Assembly (NCBI GenBank): GCA_002840535.1
Contig: PHBH01000059.1
Coordinates: 1 to 64,000, forward strand
DNA: 64,000 nt
Reading direction: 5' to 3'
DNA from: Deltaproteobacteria bacterium HGW-Deltaproteobacteria-15
Lineage (GTDB): Bacteria; Desulfobacterota; DSM-4660; Desulfatiglandales; HGW-15
The position numbers were made by a program, and so were the translations under genes. Below the pieces are notes generated by a model, which saw only the letters and a list, made by a program, of their open reading frames with translations, was not told the DNA's origin and made no database searches. Each line of letters opens with the position of its first letter. Position 1 is the stretch's first letter. Shown in pieces: positions 53,527 through 62,607 of the stretch.

Positions 53527-54368
53527 TCATCGATTTTCACACCCATATTTTCCCTCCCCTCTTTCGAAAGGAAAGAGAGCGCTTCTTCTTCCGTGAACCA
53601 GGATTCAAGCTGCTTTACGATCAACCTAAATCAAGCCTCATCGGGGCCGGGGATCTCTTGAGGCAAATGGATGAGGAAGGAATCCAGAGGTCGGTTGTAT
53701 TCGGCTTCCCATGGGAAAAGGTTGACCATTTCCGCAGGCACAACGATTATATTCTGGAGTCCGTTCACCGGTATCCGGACAGGCTTTCCGGGTTCGGCTG
53801 CTTTTCCCCCCTTTCTTCCCGCGCGGCGATGGAGGCCGAGAGGTGTTTGGAGCAGGGGCTTTGCGGAATTGGAGAACTGGCGGTCTACCATGAGGGCTCC
53901 ATGAATCGGGCTTTCAGACAGCTCGGGGAACTGGCAGCCCTTTGCTCTCGCCACGAAGCGGTTCTCCTCCTCCACACCAACGAACCGGTAGGCAAATCCT
54001 ACCCCGGGAAGGCGCCGGCAGGACTCGGTGAATTCTACACCCTCATAAGAGAGCATCCAACCACCCGGTTTGTCCTGGCCCATTGGGGAGGCGGGCTCTT
54101 CTTCTATGCGCTCATGAAAAAGGAGGTAAGGGAAACGCTCCGGAATACCTGGTTCGACACCGCTGCTTCCCCTTTTCTCTATGCGCCCGACATCTATAAG
54201 ATCGCCGGCGGGATTATCGGTTTCGAGAAGATCCTTTTCGGTTCCGATTTTCCCCTTCTGAAACCCGGCCGCTATTTCTCTGAAATGGATAGCGCAGGCA
54301 TCCCGGAAGAAGTCCTGCGCATGATAAAAGGAGAAAACGGCGCCCGCCTTCTGAAATTGCCTCTCTAG
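53523..54368 (+). CDS. Amidohydrolase family protein (TIM barrel)
   Basis: A protein of 281 residues of the amidohydrolase_2/decarboxylase type: metal-binding IDFHTHIFPP at the N-terminus, a central LLHTNEPVG histidine, FVLAHWGGGL and the C-terminal GSDFPLL aspartate. Cytoplasmic metal hydrolase or decarboxylase with unknown substrate. Coupled to the TlpA-like gene. Confidence 0.85.
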   Translation: MIIDFHTHIFPPLFRKERERFFFREPGFKLLYDQPKSSLIGAGDLLRQMDEEGIQRSVVFGFPWEKVDHFRRHNDYILESVHRYPDRLSGFGCFSPLSSRAAMEAERCLEQGLCGIGELAVYHEGSMNRAFRQLGELAALCSRHEAVLLLHTNEPVGKSYPGKAPAGLGEFYTLIREHPTTRFVLAHWGGGLFFYALMKKEVRETLRNTWFDTAASPFLYAPDIYKIAGGIIGFEKILFGSDFPLLKPGRYFSEMDSAGIPEEVLRMIKGENGARLLKLPL

Positions 54369-54390
54369 TTCCCTTCGGATGCAAAATCTT

Positions 54391-54460
54391 TAACCGCCAA
54401 GACGCCAAGAGCTCCAGGAAAATACTTGGTTTTTGCGTTCTTCGCGCCTTCGCGGTTGAA
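54391..54460. repeat. Inverted ~8-bp-period repeat element (copy 6)
   Basis: Arms taaccgccaagacgccaaga and gcgttcttcgcgccttcgcg around a short centre. Behind it, a 17-bp sequence (cctggcacaggacttgc) is tandemly duplicated at about 54476-54510. Confidence 0.7.
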
Positions 54461-54654
54461 CTCCTTCAATTCTCCCTGGCACAGGACTTGCTCCTGGCAC
54501 AGGACTTGCTCAATAAAAGAGTCATTGCGAAGCATATACCGGGGAAAGAACTTCCCGGAACTCTGCCATCGCGGATGAACCCGAACGATAACAGGCTCAT
54601 GTTGAAACCTCGAGGGGCCTGCGGCTGGGGGAGATTGGAGGAGATGTCAGGATT

Positions 54655-55467
54655 TTGACAGAATGGCGATTACAGATGGCCCCCGGCAAAAAAGAAGGTC
54701 CCGGTATCGATGCCAACCGGTGGATGACCACCTACACCGATCTCATGACCCTTCTCCTGACCTTTTTTGTCCTCCTTCTCAGCTTGGCTGTGATCACAGA
54801 GGAGAAGAGAATCGTGGCGCTCAGCTCGGTAACAGGAGCCTTCGGGTTCAAGCCCGGCGCACATTCGATTATTGGGAATCCAAAGGGAACGAACGTCACA
54901 CTGGGTGAAGCCCCGATGAGGGTCGAGGATAACGATTTCGAGATGATGAGAAACATCGAATTGAAGAACTCCCTCGAAACCGAGATGACGGTGGTCAAAG
55001 AAGAGGAGCGGATCATCATCTCTCTCAGCAACCGCCTTCTGTTCAAACCAAGATCCAGCCGAATCGAACCCGAACGCTTTGCGTTTCTTTCCGAGTTGAA
55101 GAACGTCTTCAAAGAAAGCCCTTCCCGGATCGAACTTCGCGGGTATGCCGATCCTTCGGAGACGGTCTTTGATCCGGACCGTCTGAGACCGGCTATGACG
55201 CTTTCCACAAAGCGGGCATTTGCCGTCTTTGAGTTCCTGACCTCAGGCGGCGAGATCCTGCCGGAGAGGATAACGGCACACGGTTTTGGCCATACCCCCG
55301 CGTCCCCGGGTGAGCAGAAGGATGTCCATCTGGGGAACCGGCAGGTGCAGATCATTCTGGACTATCGAGAGAAGCTATCTTACGGCCTGAAGAAATCCCC
55401 GAGAAATTCCTGGCTTGATTTCAAGGGATTCTTCTTCAAGCTTCAGGGAGACGAAGGTGGCGAATAA
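54655..55467 (+). CDS. MotB/OmpA-domain protein 1
   Basis: A protein of 270 residues. One membrane helix near 30-50 (TDLMTLLLTFFVLLLSLAVI) preceded by the conserved Asp of MotB proton channels; the periplasmic part has an OmpA-like peptidoglycan-binding domain (RIELRGYADPSE, ITAHGFGHTPAS). A flagellar or flagellum-independent stator-type subunit. No MotA partner is found nearby. TTG start is uncertain; ATG 54676 is an alternative. Confidence 0.82.
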   Translation: MTEWRLQMAPGKKEGPGIDANRWMTTYTDLMTLLLTFFVLLLSLAVITEEKRIVALSSVTGAFGFKPGAHSIIGNPKGTNVTLGEAPMRVEDNDFEMMRNIELKNSLETEMTVVKEEERIIISLSNRLLFKPRSSRIEPERFAFLSELKNVFKESPSRIELRGYADPSETVFDPDRLRPAMTLSTKRAFAVFEFLTSGGEILPERITAHGFGHTPASPGEQKDVHLGNRQVQIILDYREKLSYGLKKSPRNSWLDFKGFFFKLQGDEGGE

Positions 55468-56194
55468 CCTGTCACGGCGCAAGCAGGAAGAAATCAAGTC
55501 ACCAGGGTGGATGGTCACCTTCTCGGATCTTTCGACGCTTCTTTTGACATTCTTTGTGCTCCTTCTCTCCATGTCCACGATGGACAAGAAAACCTTCAAG
55601 AGCATGTTCCACAATTTCACTGCAAGCTGCGGCATTCTCTACTTCAAAGAGTACGGGGAGATCTACAGGCCGAAGCTGGTTCTCATGCAAGCGCTCTCTG
55701 AGAAACTCAAGGATTCTCTTGTGGTCAAGAGGGCGGACGAATCCCCCAGGGACATCATCTCCCCAAAAGAAGAAAAGTCCTTTGAGGAAACCGGCAACTC
55801 CCTCGTGGTGGAGAACTTCAGGGGGGGCTTCAAGCTCGTATTCGGCCATAAGATGCTGTTCCCGTCCGGGAGTGCCGAGATTCAGGATGAGATCAAGCCT
55901 TTACTGGCGAAGATCGGCAGCTTCATGAGAAACTCGGATTACCAGGTCTATATCGACGGCCATACCGACAATGTCGCGATGAGAGGAGGGAAGTATTCCT
56001 CCAATAGCGAGCTCTCCCTCGCGAGGGCTTACAACCTCATGGAGTACTTTGTGACCAAGGAGAACATTTCCCCCCTCTCCATTGCCCTGGCGGGGTATGG
56101 AGAACTGCATCCTGTGACTTCTGATAACACCCCTGAAGGCAGAAGCAAAAACCGGCGGGTCGAGATCATCTTCAAAAGCCAGAAATACTTCTAG
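55457..56194 (+). CDS. MotB/OmpA-domain protein 2
   Basis: A protein of 245 residues. Membrane helix near 22-42 with the MotB Asp (SDLSTLLLTFFVLLLSMS) and an OmpA-like domain (VYIDGHTDNVAMRG, ARAYNLMEYFV, RSKNRRVEIIF). GTG 55457 was chosen because GGAG lies 6-8 bases upstream and it overlaps the previous gene by 11 bp. The pair may form a heteromeric stator. Converges on der. Confidence 0.85.
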   Translation: MANNLSRRKQEEIKSPGWMVTFSDLSTLLLTFFVLLLSMSTMDKKTFKSMFHNFTASCGILYFKEYGEIYRPKLVLMQALSEKLKDSLVVKRADESPRDIISPKEEKSFEETGNSLVVENFRGGFKLVFGHKMLFPSGSAEIQDEIKPLLAKIGSFMRNSDYQVYIDGHTDNVAMRGGKYSSNSELSLARAYNLMEYFVTKENISPLSIALAGYGELHPVTSDNTPEGRSKNRRVEIIFKSQKYF

Positions 56195-57519
56195 CTTCCC
56201 CTCTTCCCGGTTTCCTTCTTCTTGATGACCAGCCGCACAGGCGTGAGCTCCAGCCCGAGACGTTCCTTGAGCTGATTGGTGAGGAATCGCTGATAAGAGA
56301 AGTGCACCTTTTCGGGATGGTTTACAAAGAGGACGAAGGTTGGGGGTCTGACGCTGCTTTGGGTCGCGTAAGATACTCTCAAGGCACTGCGGCCGACTCT
56401 GGGGGGAGGATTCTGCTGAAGCATCTCCTTTACCGCTTCGTTCACCTCCCCTGTTGCGATCCTTTTTGAGTACTGGCCGTAAAGACGATCGATCACGCCA
56501 AAAATACGGTTCACCCCCTGGCCGGTAAGGGCGGAAACATTGATTCTCGGCGCAAAGGCGAGGAACTTCAGCTGTCTCTCAAGAGAGGATTCGAGAAAGG
56601 TCCTTTTCTCACGGCTCTCTTTAACCAGGTCCCACTTGTTCACCGCAAGGAGGACCGCCCTTCCCCGCTCAAAGGCGTACCCGCAGATGCGCGCATCCTG
56701 GTCCGAAATCCCGGCCGAACCATCCAGCATCACCACGGCTACATGGCATCGTTCCAGACTCTTGAGTGCCTTGATCATAGAGAATTTCTCTATCTTTTCC
56801 CTCACCCGCCCCTTCCTTCTGATCCCGGCAGTATCGATGAAAAGGTATTCCTTGCCTTTCCATGTGCAGAGAATGTCGATGGCATCCCGCGTGGTCCCGG
56901 CTATCTCGCTCACTACAAGCCGGTCCTCCCCGAGGATGCGGTTAATAAGGGACGATTTCCCGACATTGGGCCGTCCCAGGATGGCCACCCTGACGCTGTC
57001 CTCCTCCCTGGCTTCCGGAGCGGAGGCCGCCAGTCCCTCGGTGAGGTCGTTCATCAGGTCTTTCAGGCCATAGCCGTGTGCTGCGGAAAGAGAATAGACG
57101 CGCGTGAAACCAAGTGTAAAAAAATCTGAAAGGAGGTGCTCCAATTCAGGCCCGTCGATCTTATTCACGACCAGGAAGACATCCTTCCCTGTCCGGCGCA
57201 GCAGGTCTCCGATCTCCTTGTCGCCGGATACGACACCCTGGCGCCCATCCACCATGAAGAGGATCCTGTCCGCCTCTTCAACTGCCTTGAGAACCTGGCC
57301 TTTCACCAGAGTTTGAATAGGATCCGCATCGAACTGCTCGAATCCTCCCGTGTCCACCAGTGTGAGTTCGCCATCCTCCCAATATACTGAAGCGTAGAGA
57401 CGATCCCTTGTCACGCCCGGCTGGTCGTCGACAAGGGCGCCCCTTGACCTGGACAGTCGGTTGAAAAGGGTCGATTTACCTACATTTGGCCTGCCGACGA
57501 TCGCGACTATAGAAGCCAT
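56191..57519 (-). CDS. der: Ribosome biogenesis GTPase Der (EngA)
   Basis: A protein of 442 residues with two consecutive GTPase domains (GRPNVGKSTLFNRL, DTGGF, NKID; GRPNVGKSSLINRI, DTAGI, NKWD) and a C-terminal KH-like domain (FLTNQLKERLGLELTPVRL). Needed for 50S ribosomal subunit assembly. Ends 4 bp inside the MotB-like gene on the other strand. Confidence 0.96.
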   Translation of the reverse strand: MASIVAIVGRPNVGKSTLFNRLSRSRGALVDDQPGVTRDRLYASVYWEDGELTLVDTGGFEQFDADPIQTLVKGQVLKAVEEADRILFMVDGRQGVVSGDKEIGDLLRRTGKDVFLVVNKIDGPELEHLLSDFFTLGFTRVYSLSAAHGYGLKDLMNDLTEGLAASAPEAREEDSVRVAILGRPNVGKSSLINRILGEDRLVVSEIAGTTRDAIDILCTWKGKEYLFIDTAGIRRKGRVREKIEKFSMIKALKSLERCHVAVVMLDGSAGISDQDARICGYAFERGRAVLLAVNKWDLVKESREKRTFLESSLERQLKFLAFAPRINVSALTGQGVNRIFGVIDRLYGQYSKRIATGEVNEAVKEMLQQNPPPRVGRSALRVSYATQSSVRPPTFVLFVNHPEKVHFSYQRFLTNQLKERLGLELTPVRLVIKKKETGKRGS

Positions 57520-57580
57520 ACTCTCCTGAGATCTCCTTGAGGTGCTACACTGTAGCCGGTCTAAAACGGGGGGTCAACAC

Positions 57581-57617
57581 AATGCAGGATCCAGGACACA
57601 AGATGCAGGATGCACGT
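57581..57617. repeat. Degenerate 7-bp-period tract
   Basis: TGCAGGA, TCCAGGA, CACAAGA, TGCAGGA, TGCACGT units. In the 362-bp der-pyrG divergent gap, where AT-rich sequence near 57775-57810 probably holds the pyrG promoter. Confidence 0.7.
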
Positions 57618-57881
57618 CGAAGAAGATGGAACGGAGCACATCACGCGAAAGCCGATCGTGCAGGCGGCACAAGCCTCAACCCGCGGCTCGTATTCAGTCG
57701 AAACAAAGAAAAGGCCATGCAATTTCCCAACCTTCCAGGTTTCCAGCATATGAACCACATATTGCACTTGAAATCCGTATTCAGCCTTTTATATGGTATG
57801 CGATAATCTTTTTTCCGGTTCGCTTCAGGAGGATCCGCACTATAACCTTTCATCGAATCACAAACTTTTCGGAGTTTTGAC

Positions 57882-59462
57882 ATGGCCACCAAGTACATAA
57901 TCGTGACAGGAGGGGTTCTCTCGGGCCTTGGGAAAGGGATTGCGGCCGCGTCCATGGGACATCTCCTTTCCTCCCGGCTCAAAATCGTTCCAGTCAAATG
58001 TGACGGATACCTCAATGTCGATCCGGGCACCATGAACCCCTACGAACACGGGGAGGTGTTTGTGCTGGACGACGGGGGCGAAGTGGACATGGACTTCGGC
58101 CATTACGAGCGGTTCCTCGGGGTAAACTGCATGTCACATTGGAATCTCACCATGGGCAAGGTCTTCGACATGGTGAGGCAAAAGGAACGGAGAGGGGATT
58201 ATCTCGGCAAGACGGTGCAGTATATTCCCCATGTCACGGATGTGATCAAGGGCCACCTTGCCGAGGTGGCCGCGACCGAATCTGCGGACCTGGTCATCGT
58301 GGAAATAGGGGGGACTGTCGGGGATATCGAAAACGAGCTCTTCCTGGAAGCCATGAGACAGCTCAAAGAGGATGTTGGACGCAACAACATCATTTACGTG
58401 CACCTCACTTATGTTCCTATTCCCTCCGGAGTGAACGAGCAGAAGTCAAAACCGACCCAGCAAAGCGTCAACCTTTTGAAGCAGCGGGGCATCTTCCCTG
58501 ATGTGATCATCGGGAGATGTTCGGAGTTCCTCACCAGGGATATCAAATCCAAGATATCGAGCTTCTGCGACGTGGACCCGGAGGCGGTCATCACCGGACT
58601 GGATGTGGATGATATCTATGAGATCCCGCTCATCTTCGAGAGCGAAGGGCTTTCGGAGATCCTCCACAAGAAACTGAACATTTACAGCCCCCCTGATCTG
58701 AGGAAATGGAAGGAGCTCATTGACAATATCAAGAAACCCGAAAAGGAGATCACCGTAGCCATCTGCGGAAAGTACACCAAGCTTTTCGACAGCTATGCCT
58801 CCATTATTGAATCCTTCCACCATTGCTCAGCGCATCTGAAGTGCCGGATCAACCTGGAATGGATCGAAACCACGGATCTGACCAGCATGGATTTCCTGGA
58901 CCGGGTGAACGGGATAGTCATTCCGGGAGGGTTCGGAAGCAGGGGAACGGAGGGCAAAATAGAGGTGATCCGAATGGCCAGAGAACGGAACATCCCGTTC
59001 CTGGGCCTCTGCCTTGGGCTGCAATTGGCCGTAATCGAATTCGGCAGGAATGTCTGCGGCCTTGCCGATGCAAACTCCACGGAGATGAATGACAAAACCC
59101 CGCACCCTGTCATAGACATCCTGCCCGAGCAAAGGACGGTCACCAATAAGGGTGGAACCATGAGACTGGGGGGCTACACGGCAGTGCTCAGAGAGGGGAG
59201 CATTGTGCACTCGCTGTATGGGAAGGCGGAGGTCTCGGAGAGGCACCGCCACAGGTATGAGGTGAATCCCGAATACCATAACCCCATTTCCGAGAAGGGC
59301 ATGGTCTTCTCAGGCACTTCCAAGGATGGCAGACTTGTGGAATTTATCGAACTCCCCAATCACAAGTTCTTCGTGGCCACACAGGCTCATCCCGAGCTTA
59401 AGTCCAGAATGGAAGCCCCTGCACCTCTTTTTTACGGTTTTGTGCGAGCATGCCTGAAATGA
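57882..59462 (+). CDS. pyrG: CTP synthase
   Basis: A protein of 526 residues. The N-terminal synthetase domain (YIIVTGGVLSGLGKGIAAAS, LNVDPGTMNPYEHGEVFV) and the C-terminal class I glutamine amidotransferase (nucleophile in FLGLCLGLQLAVIEF, His-Glu near QAHPEL). It converts UTP to CTP in the cytoplasm. First gene of a plus-strand group with the zinc-ribbon gene, overlapping it by 13 bp. Confidence 0.97.
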   Translation: MATKYIIVTGGVLSGLGKGIAAASMGHLLSSRLKIVPVKCDGYLNVDPGTMNPYEHGEVFVLDDGGEVDMDFGHYERFLGVNCMSHWNLTMGKVFDMVRQKERRGDYLGKTVQYIPHVTDVIKGHLAEVAATESADLVIVEIGGTVGDIENELFLEAMRQLKEDVGRNNIIYVHLTYVPIPSGVNEQKSKPTQQSVNLLKQRGIFPDVIIGRCSEFLTRDIKSKISSFCDVDPEAVITGLDVDDIYEIPLIFESEGLSEILHKKLNIYSPPDLRKWKELIDNIKKPEKEITVAICGKYTKLFDSYASIIESFHHCSAHLKCRINLEWIETTDLTSMDFLDRVNGIVIPGGFGSRGTEGKIEVIRMARERNIPFLGLCLGLQLAVIEFGRNVCGLADANSTEMNDKTPHPVIDILPEQRTVTNKGGTMRLGGYTAVLREGSIVHSLYGKAEVSERHRHRYEVNPEYHNPISEKGMVFSGTSKDGRLVEFIELPNHKFFVATQAHPELKSRMEAPAPLFYGFVRACLK

Positions 59463-59845
59463 GGAGTTATCGCATTCTCTTTCTTGGGCTTCTGGAAGAT
59501 CTCGCATTTTTCAAGGAGAGGATGTCGGAACTCGGGGTGAAGCCCGAAACAGCGGAAAAGATTGTGCTGAAAGCGCCTGTTGTGATGAAGGCGGGGATAC
59601 CCCTGGCACACGCCCGCAAGTATGCTGAGGCTGTCGAAAGGGCAGGCGGCAATGTGAGCATCCAGGAAGAAAAATCCCTTGGCGCCCCGGACTTGCTGAA
59701 CGGACCCGTTCACATCAAACCACTCGAATATTTCACCATGTGCAACGAATGCGGGCACAAACAGCCCCGAAACGAGCGATGTGTCCGGTGCGGCCATCCT
59801 CTTTCATTACGGAAGGGCGGAAATGACGGGGACCGTCGATCTTGA
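59450..59845 (+). CDS. Zinc-ribbon protein with L7/L12 C-terminus-like domain
   Basis: A protein of 131 residues. Residues ~10-75 (AEKIVLKAPVVMKAGIP, ARKYAEAVERAGGNVSI) have the helix-hairpin pattern of the ribosomal L7/L12 C-terminal domain. A zinc ribbon follows (CNECGHKQPRNERCVRCGHP). Small domain combination, function unknown; it is tightly coupled to pyrG and to the gene at 59823, which it overlaps. Confidence 0.75.
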   Translation: MPEMRSYRILFLGLLEDLAFFKERMSELGVKPETAEKIVLKAPVVMKAGIPLAHARKYAEAVERAGGNVSIQEEKSLGAPDLLNGPVHIKPLEYFTMCNECGHKQPRNERCVRCGHPLSLRKGGNDGDRRS

Positions 59846-60362
59846 CAAGGCTCGGAAGGAAATGGCGGCCAGGAGGGGGTTCCGTAATTGGAAGACCCGT
59901 TTCAGCGAGGAATTCGGAATTGAAACCTTGTTGCGCCAGATTTCAAACCGATCGCTCATGATGCTGGCCGAGGGCAGGGATAACAGCACCTTCTACCTGC
60001 TGGATCTGATCATGAATCTTCAGAACCTGGGCTCTGGTTTCGAATTCAACGATCTCCCGCCCAAGGATAAAATGAAGGTAATGGACAGCTATCTTTTTCT
60101 CCTGGACAGGGTCCGTTTCGAGTGGATGAAGAGGCTCGGCTGGCTTGAGGGGTATCCTGGAGAAGAATTGCCGCTTGTGGATCTGGTCCTTGGCGCAGAA
60201 GAATTGGTGTCCCGCCTGCAGTCGCGTACTCCCCTGCTGAGCAGACAACATCCCAGGTTTGAAGAGTACCACAACATGAATGGGTATGAGAGAGAAGAGC
60301 TGGTCAGGAAGCTCATTCCGGATGCGCTGAAAGCGATCGAAGATCAGTCCACAACCTTGTAG
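59823..60362 (+). CDS. Conserved hypothetical protein
   Basis: A mostly helical soluble protein of 179 residues, with no signal or membrane segment and no family I recognise (MTGTVDLDKARKEMAARRGF start, NRSLMMLAEGRDNSTFYLLD, MDSYLFLLDRVRFEWMKRLG). ATG 59823 has GGAAGGG upstream. Overlaps both the zinc-ribbon gene upstream and, on the other strand, the EF-Tu-like gene at its 3' end. Confidence 0.65.
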   Translation: MTGTVDLDKARKEMAARRGFRNWKTRFSEEFGIETLLRQISNRSLMMLAEGRDNSTFYLLDLIMNLQNLGSGFEFNDLPPKDKMKVMDSYLFLLDRVRFEWMKRLGWLEGYPGEELPLVDLVLGAEELVSRLQSRTPLLSRQHPRFEEYHNMNGYEREELVRKLIPDALKAIEDQSTTL

Positions 60363-60601
60363 ACGTCGTCGTTCTCCCGCACCCTCTCCTTCACCCTGAT
60401 CCCTACCATCGATCCCGGTGGGGCTTCCTCGACAGGTTTGTTGTCCACCTGCATGCTCTGCACCTGCTCGGTAAAATCCGTGGTATGCCCTCTGAACCGG
60501 AGCAGGTCGCCGGTCTTGATCCCGCCGCTGGTCACCTCAATGGCAGCGACACTCGGCTTCACGAAAAACTTGACCACCACCCCTATCTTTTCGTCGGCCA
60601 T
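60344..60601 (-). CDS. EF-Tu domain 2-like small protein
   Basis: A protein of 85 residues resembling the beta-barrel second domain of translation factors (VTSGGIKTGDLLRFRGHTTD, GSMVGIRVKERVRENDDVYK), found in bacteria and archaea as a stand-alone protein of unknown function. It overlaps the convergent gene by 19 bp. Confidence 0.8.
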   Translation of the reverse strand: MADEKIGVVVKFFVKPSVAAIEVTSGGIKTGDLLRFRGHTTDFTEQVQSMQVDNKPVEEAPPGSMVGIRVKERVRENDDVYKVVD

Positions 60602-60674
60602 GATCAGTCCTCCTTGTGCTCAGGCTGAAAAATTATCCAACGATTGCCTGAACGTTGTCAATGATTACGGAAAA

Positions 60675-60709
60675 GCAGAGAGCAGAGGTCGAAGATCGGA
60701 GATCAGCGC
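60675..60709. repeat. Degenerate 7-bp-period tract
   Basis: AGCAGAG, AGCAGAG, GTCGAAG, ATCGGAG, ATCAGCG units. Confidence 0.65.
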
Positions 60710-60729
60710 TTAGAAGGACGGGTGGTGTT

Positions 60730-60760
60730 GTAGGATGGGTTGAACGAAGTGAAACCCATC
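60730..60760. repeat. GTAGGATGGGTT half-site repeat
   Basis: A single arm (gtaggatgggttgaacgaag, then tgaaacccatc) of the repeat paired at 16630-16716. Confidence 0.7.
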
Positions 60761-60850
60761 ATTTCAGTTCACAGGCGGAGACTTATACGGGATTTTACGA
60801 GACCGTCAATTTTGGTTGAACGCAAACTGCGATTCCTCTAAGATCTGCCC

Positions 60851-61606
60851 ATGGAAGAATACAAAAAGAGACTGGCCCTCATACTGGCGGAGACAGGAGC
60901 CCTTTTTTTTGCCAGGGGCTTGATCCTGAAAGACGGACGAACCACTCCCTATTTCGTGAATATGGGTATGTTCAGAACCGGCCGTTTGAGCATGGAAATG
61001 GGTGCTTTCTTTGCGGATATGATGGTGAGCCGGTCCATTGCTCGGGAGACGGACATCATTCTGGGACCGTCGTACAAGGGAAGCGCCATAGCCCTTGCGA
61101 CAGCAATAGCCCTGTATACGCGGCACGGGATCGATCTCTCCTTTGATTATGACCGGAAAGAGGCCAAGACGCACGGCGAGGTCAGCGCATCGGGCTCCAT
61201 TTTCGTGAACCGCACCTTTTTCGACGGATGCCGTGTGCTGGTCGTGGATGATGTTGCCACCTCCATGGGCACCAAGTACGAGCTCCTGCAGAAGGTACAA
61301 AGCGAGGAATCATCGAAAGGGTTCAGGGTCCATATAAAAGGCATCGGGATTGCTATCGACAGGGAGCAGACCGCCGCCGTGTATGACAGAAAGGGCAAGG
61401 TCGTTCCAGGCGAAAAGGGAGAGAACGCCATCGGAAAATTCGTCTCCGAAACAAAGATCCCGGTCTATGCGGTTGCAGGCATCAGCGAGGTCGTCGACTA
61501 CCTGTTTTTAGAAAAGGTCCCCCTGCTGATCGAGGGAAAACGTGTGCCGCTCGGCAGCGAATGGATGGCCGAGTTCAAGCAGTATATGGAAACCTACGGC
61601 GTTTAG
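60851..61606 (+). CDS. PyrE-like phosphoribosyltransferase
   Basis: A protein of 251 residues. Orotate phosphoribosyltransferase-type fold: GALFFARGLILKDGRTTPYF, ILGPSYKGSAIALATAIAL and the PRPP loop VLVVDDVATSMGTK. Probable orotate phosphoribosyltransferase of pyrimidine synthesis, in keeping with nearby pyrG, though it is longer at the C-terminus than usual PyrE. The next gene starts 16 bp later. Confidence 0.85.
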   Translation: MEEYKKRLALILAETGALFFARGLILKDGRTTPYFVNMGMFRTGRLSMEMGAFFADMMVSRSIARETDIILGPSYKGSAIALATAIALYTRHGIDLSFDYDRKEAKTHGEVSASGSIFVNRTFFDGCRVLVVDDVATSMGTKYELLQKVQSEESSKGFRVHIKGIGIAIDREQTAAVYDRKGKVVPGEKGENAIGKFVSETKIPVYAVAGISEVVDYLFLEKVPLLIEGKRVPLGSEWMAEFKQYMETYGV

Positions 61607-61622
61607 AGACTGGATTTCGGAT

Positions 61623-62603
61623 TTGACGAGACCCAACAAGAAAAATTCTTCAGAGAAGAACAGCAACGAAAAGGCTGCCCGGAAGACCGGCAAACGGATG
61701 GAGCCTGGCAAGTGGAGCACCGTCGTTGTCCGGGAGGCCGTATCCATAGCGCGGAAGATCGGCGCCGATGCGATCCTTGTATACATGGACAGCACCAGGG
61801 ATATCGCTCCTTTTCAGAAGATCGAGAGCGAGACCAAGCTCATTCTGCTCAGCAAGAGAAAGGAATGCGAGGAGAAGGCCTCCACGCTCCCCCTTCATGT
61901 GGTGCTCATTCCGGATGTCCAGCTCACCCGGACAGGCTATCTCAAGATCGGGTTCCTCGCCGCCATGTCCAAGGGTCTTCTCAAAAAGGGAGATGTGATT
62001 GTCTGCGTTGGTGGTGTTCCGGAACAGGGCTACATGGACACCATCATGTTGATCGAGGTAAACCTGGAATCAGAGCTCTTCGGCGCAGGGCTCATGCTTT
62101 CCTTCCCAACGAGCATCAAGCCCGAGGTTTTCGAAACCCTGCTCGGGATCGTCCTGGAGTTGGCCTATGAAGGCAGAGAGGGTAAACCCGTGGGGTCTAT
62201 CTTTGTGCTCGGCGATCATGAGAACGTGCTCTCGCTTTCCAGACAGCTCGTTTTCAACCCTTTTCAAGGTCATCCGGAGGAAAAGCTCAACATCAACGAG
62301 CCCGAGGTGAAGGAAAGCCTGAAGGAGTTCTCTGCCATCGACGGCGCCTTCGTCATCAGGGATGACGGCGTCGTGCTCGCAGCAGGAAGGTACCTGAATG
62401 TGAGTTATCACGGAGAGGCCCTGCCCCAGGGTCTTGGCACCAGGCACTCCGCAGCCGCCGCCATCACCCAGGCCACCGAATCCGTGGCCCTCTCCATCTC
62501 CGAATCCACGGGCAGAGTGACCCTCTTTCGCGGAGGAAAGATCATGACCGTGATCGAAAAGGCCTCTCCATTCACTGCGAGCCCTCCCTCCACGGAACCC
62601 TGA
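61623..62603 (+). CDS. Diadenylate cyclase-like (DisA_N/DAC domain) protein
   Basis: A protein of about 326 residues. Residues ~60-210 look like a Rossmann-type alpha/beta region (KIGADAILVYMDSTRDIAPF, DVIVCVGGVPEQGYMD). The C-terminal ~110 residues form a DAC domain with the diagnostic DGAFVIRDDGVVLAAGRYL and GTRHSAAAAIT motifs, so it likely makes cyclic di-AMP from two ATP. TTG 61623 was taken as start; ATG 61698 is an alternative. Confidence 0.82.
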   Translation: MTRPNKKNSSEKNSNEKAARKTGKRMEPGKWSTVVVREAVSIARKIGADAILVYMDSTRDIAPFQKIESETKLILLSKRKECEEKASTLPLHVVLIPDVQLTRTGYLKIGFLAAMSKGLLKKGDVIVCVGGVPEQGYMDTIMLIEVNLESELFGAGLMLSFPTSIKPEVFETLLGIVLELAYEGREGKPVGSIFVLGDHENVLSLSRQLVFNPFQGHPEEKLNINEPEVKESLKEFSAIDGAFVIRDDGVVLAAGRYLNVSYHGEALPQGLGTRHSAAAAITQATESVALSISESTGRVTLFRGGKIMTVIEKASPFTASPPSTEP

Positions 62604-62607
62604 GACG

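Noticed and set aside
15305..60709. 7-bp-period tracts as a CRISPR array
   Set aside because: Repeats are too short, have no spacers of constant length, and no cas genes are present.
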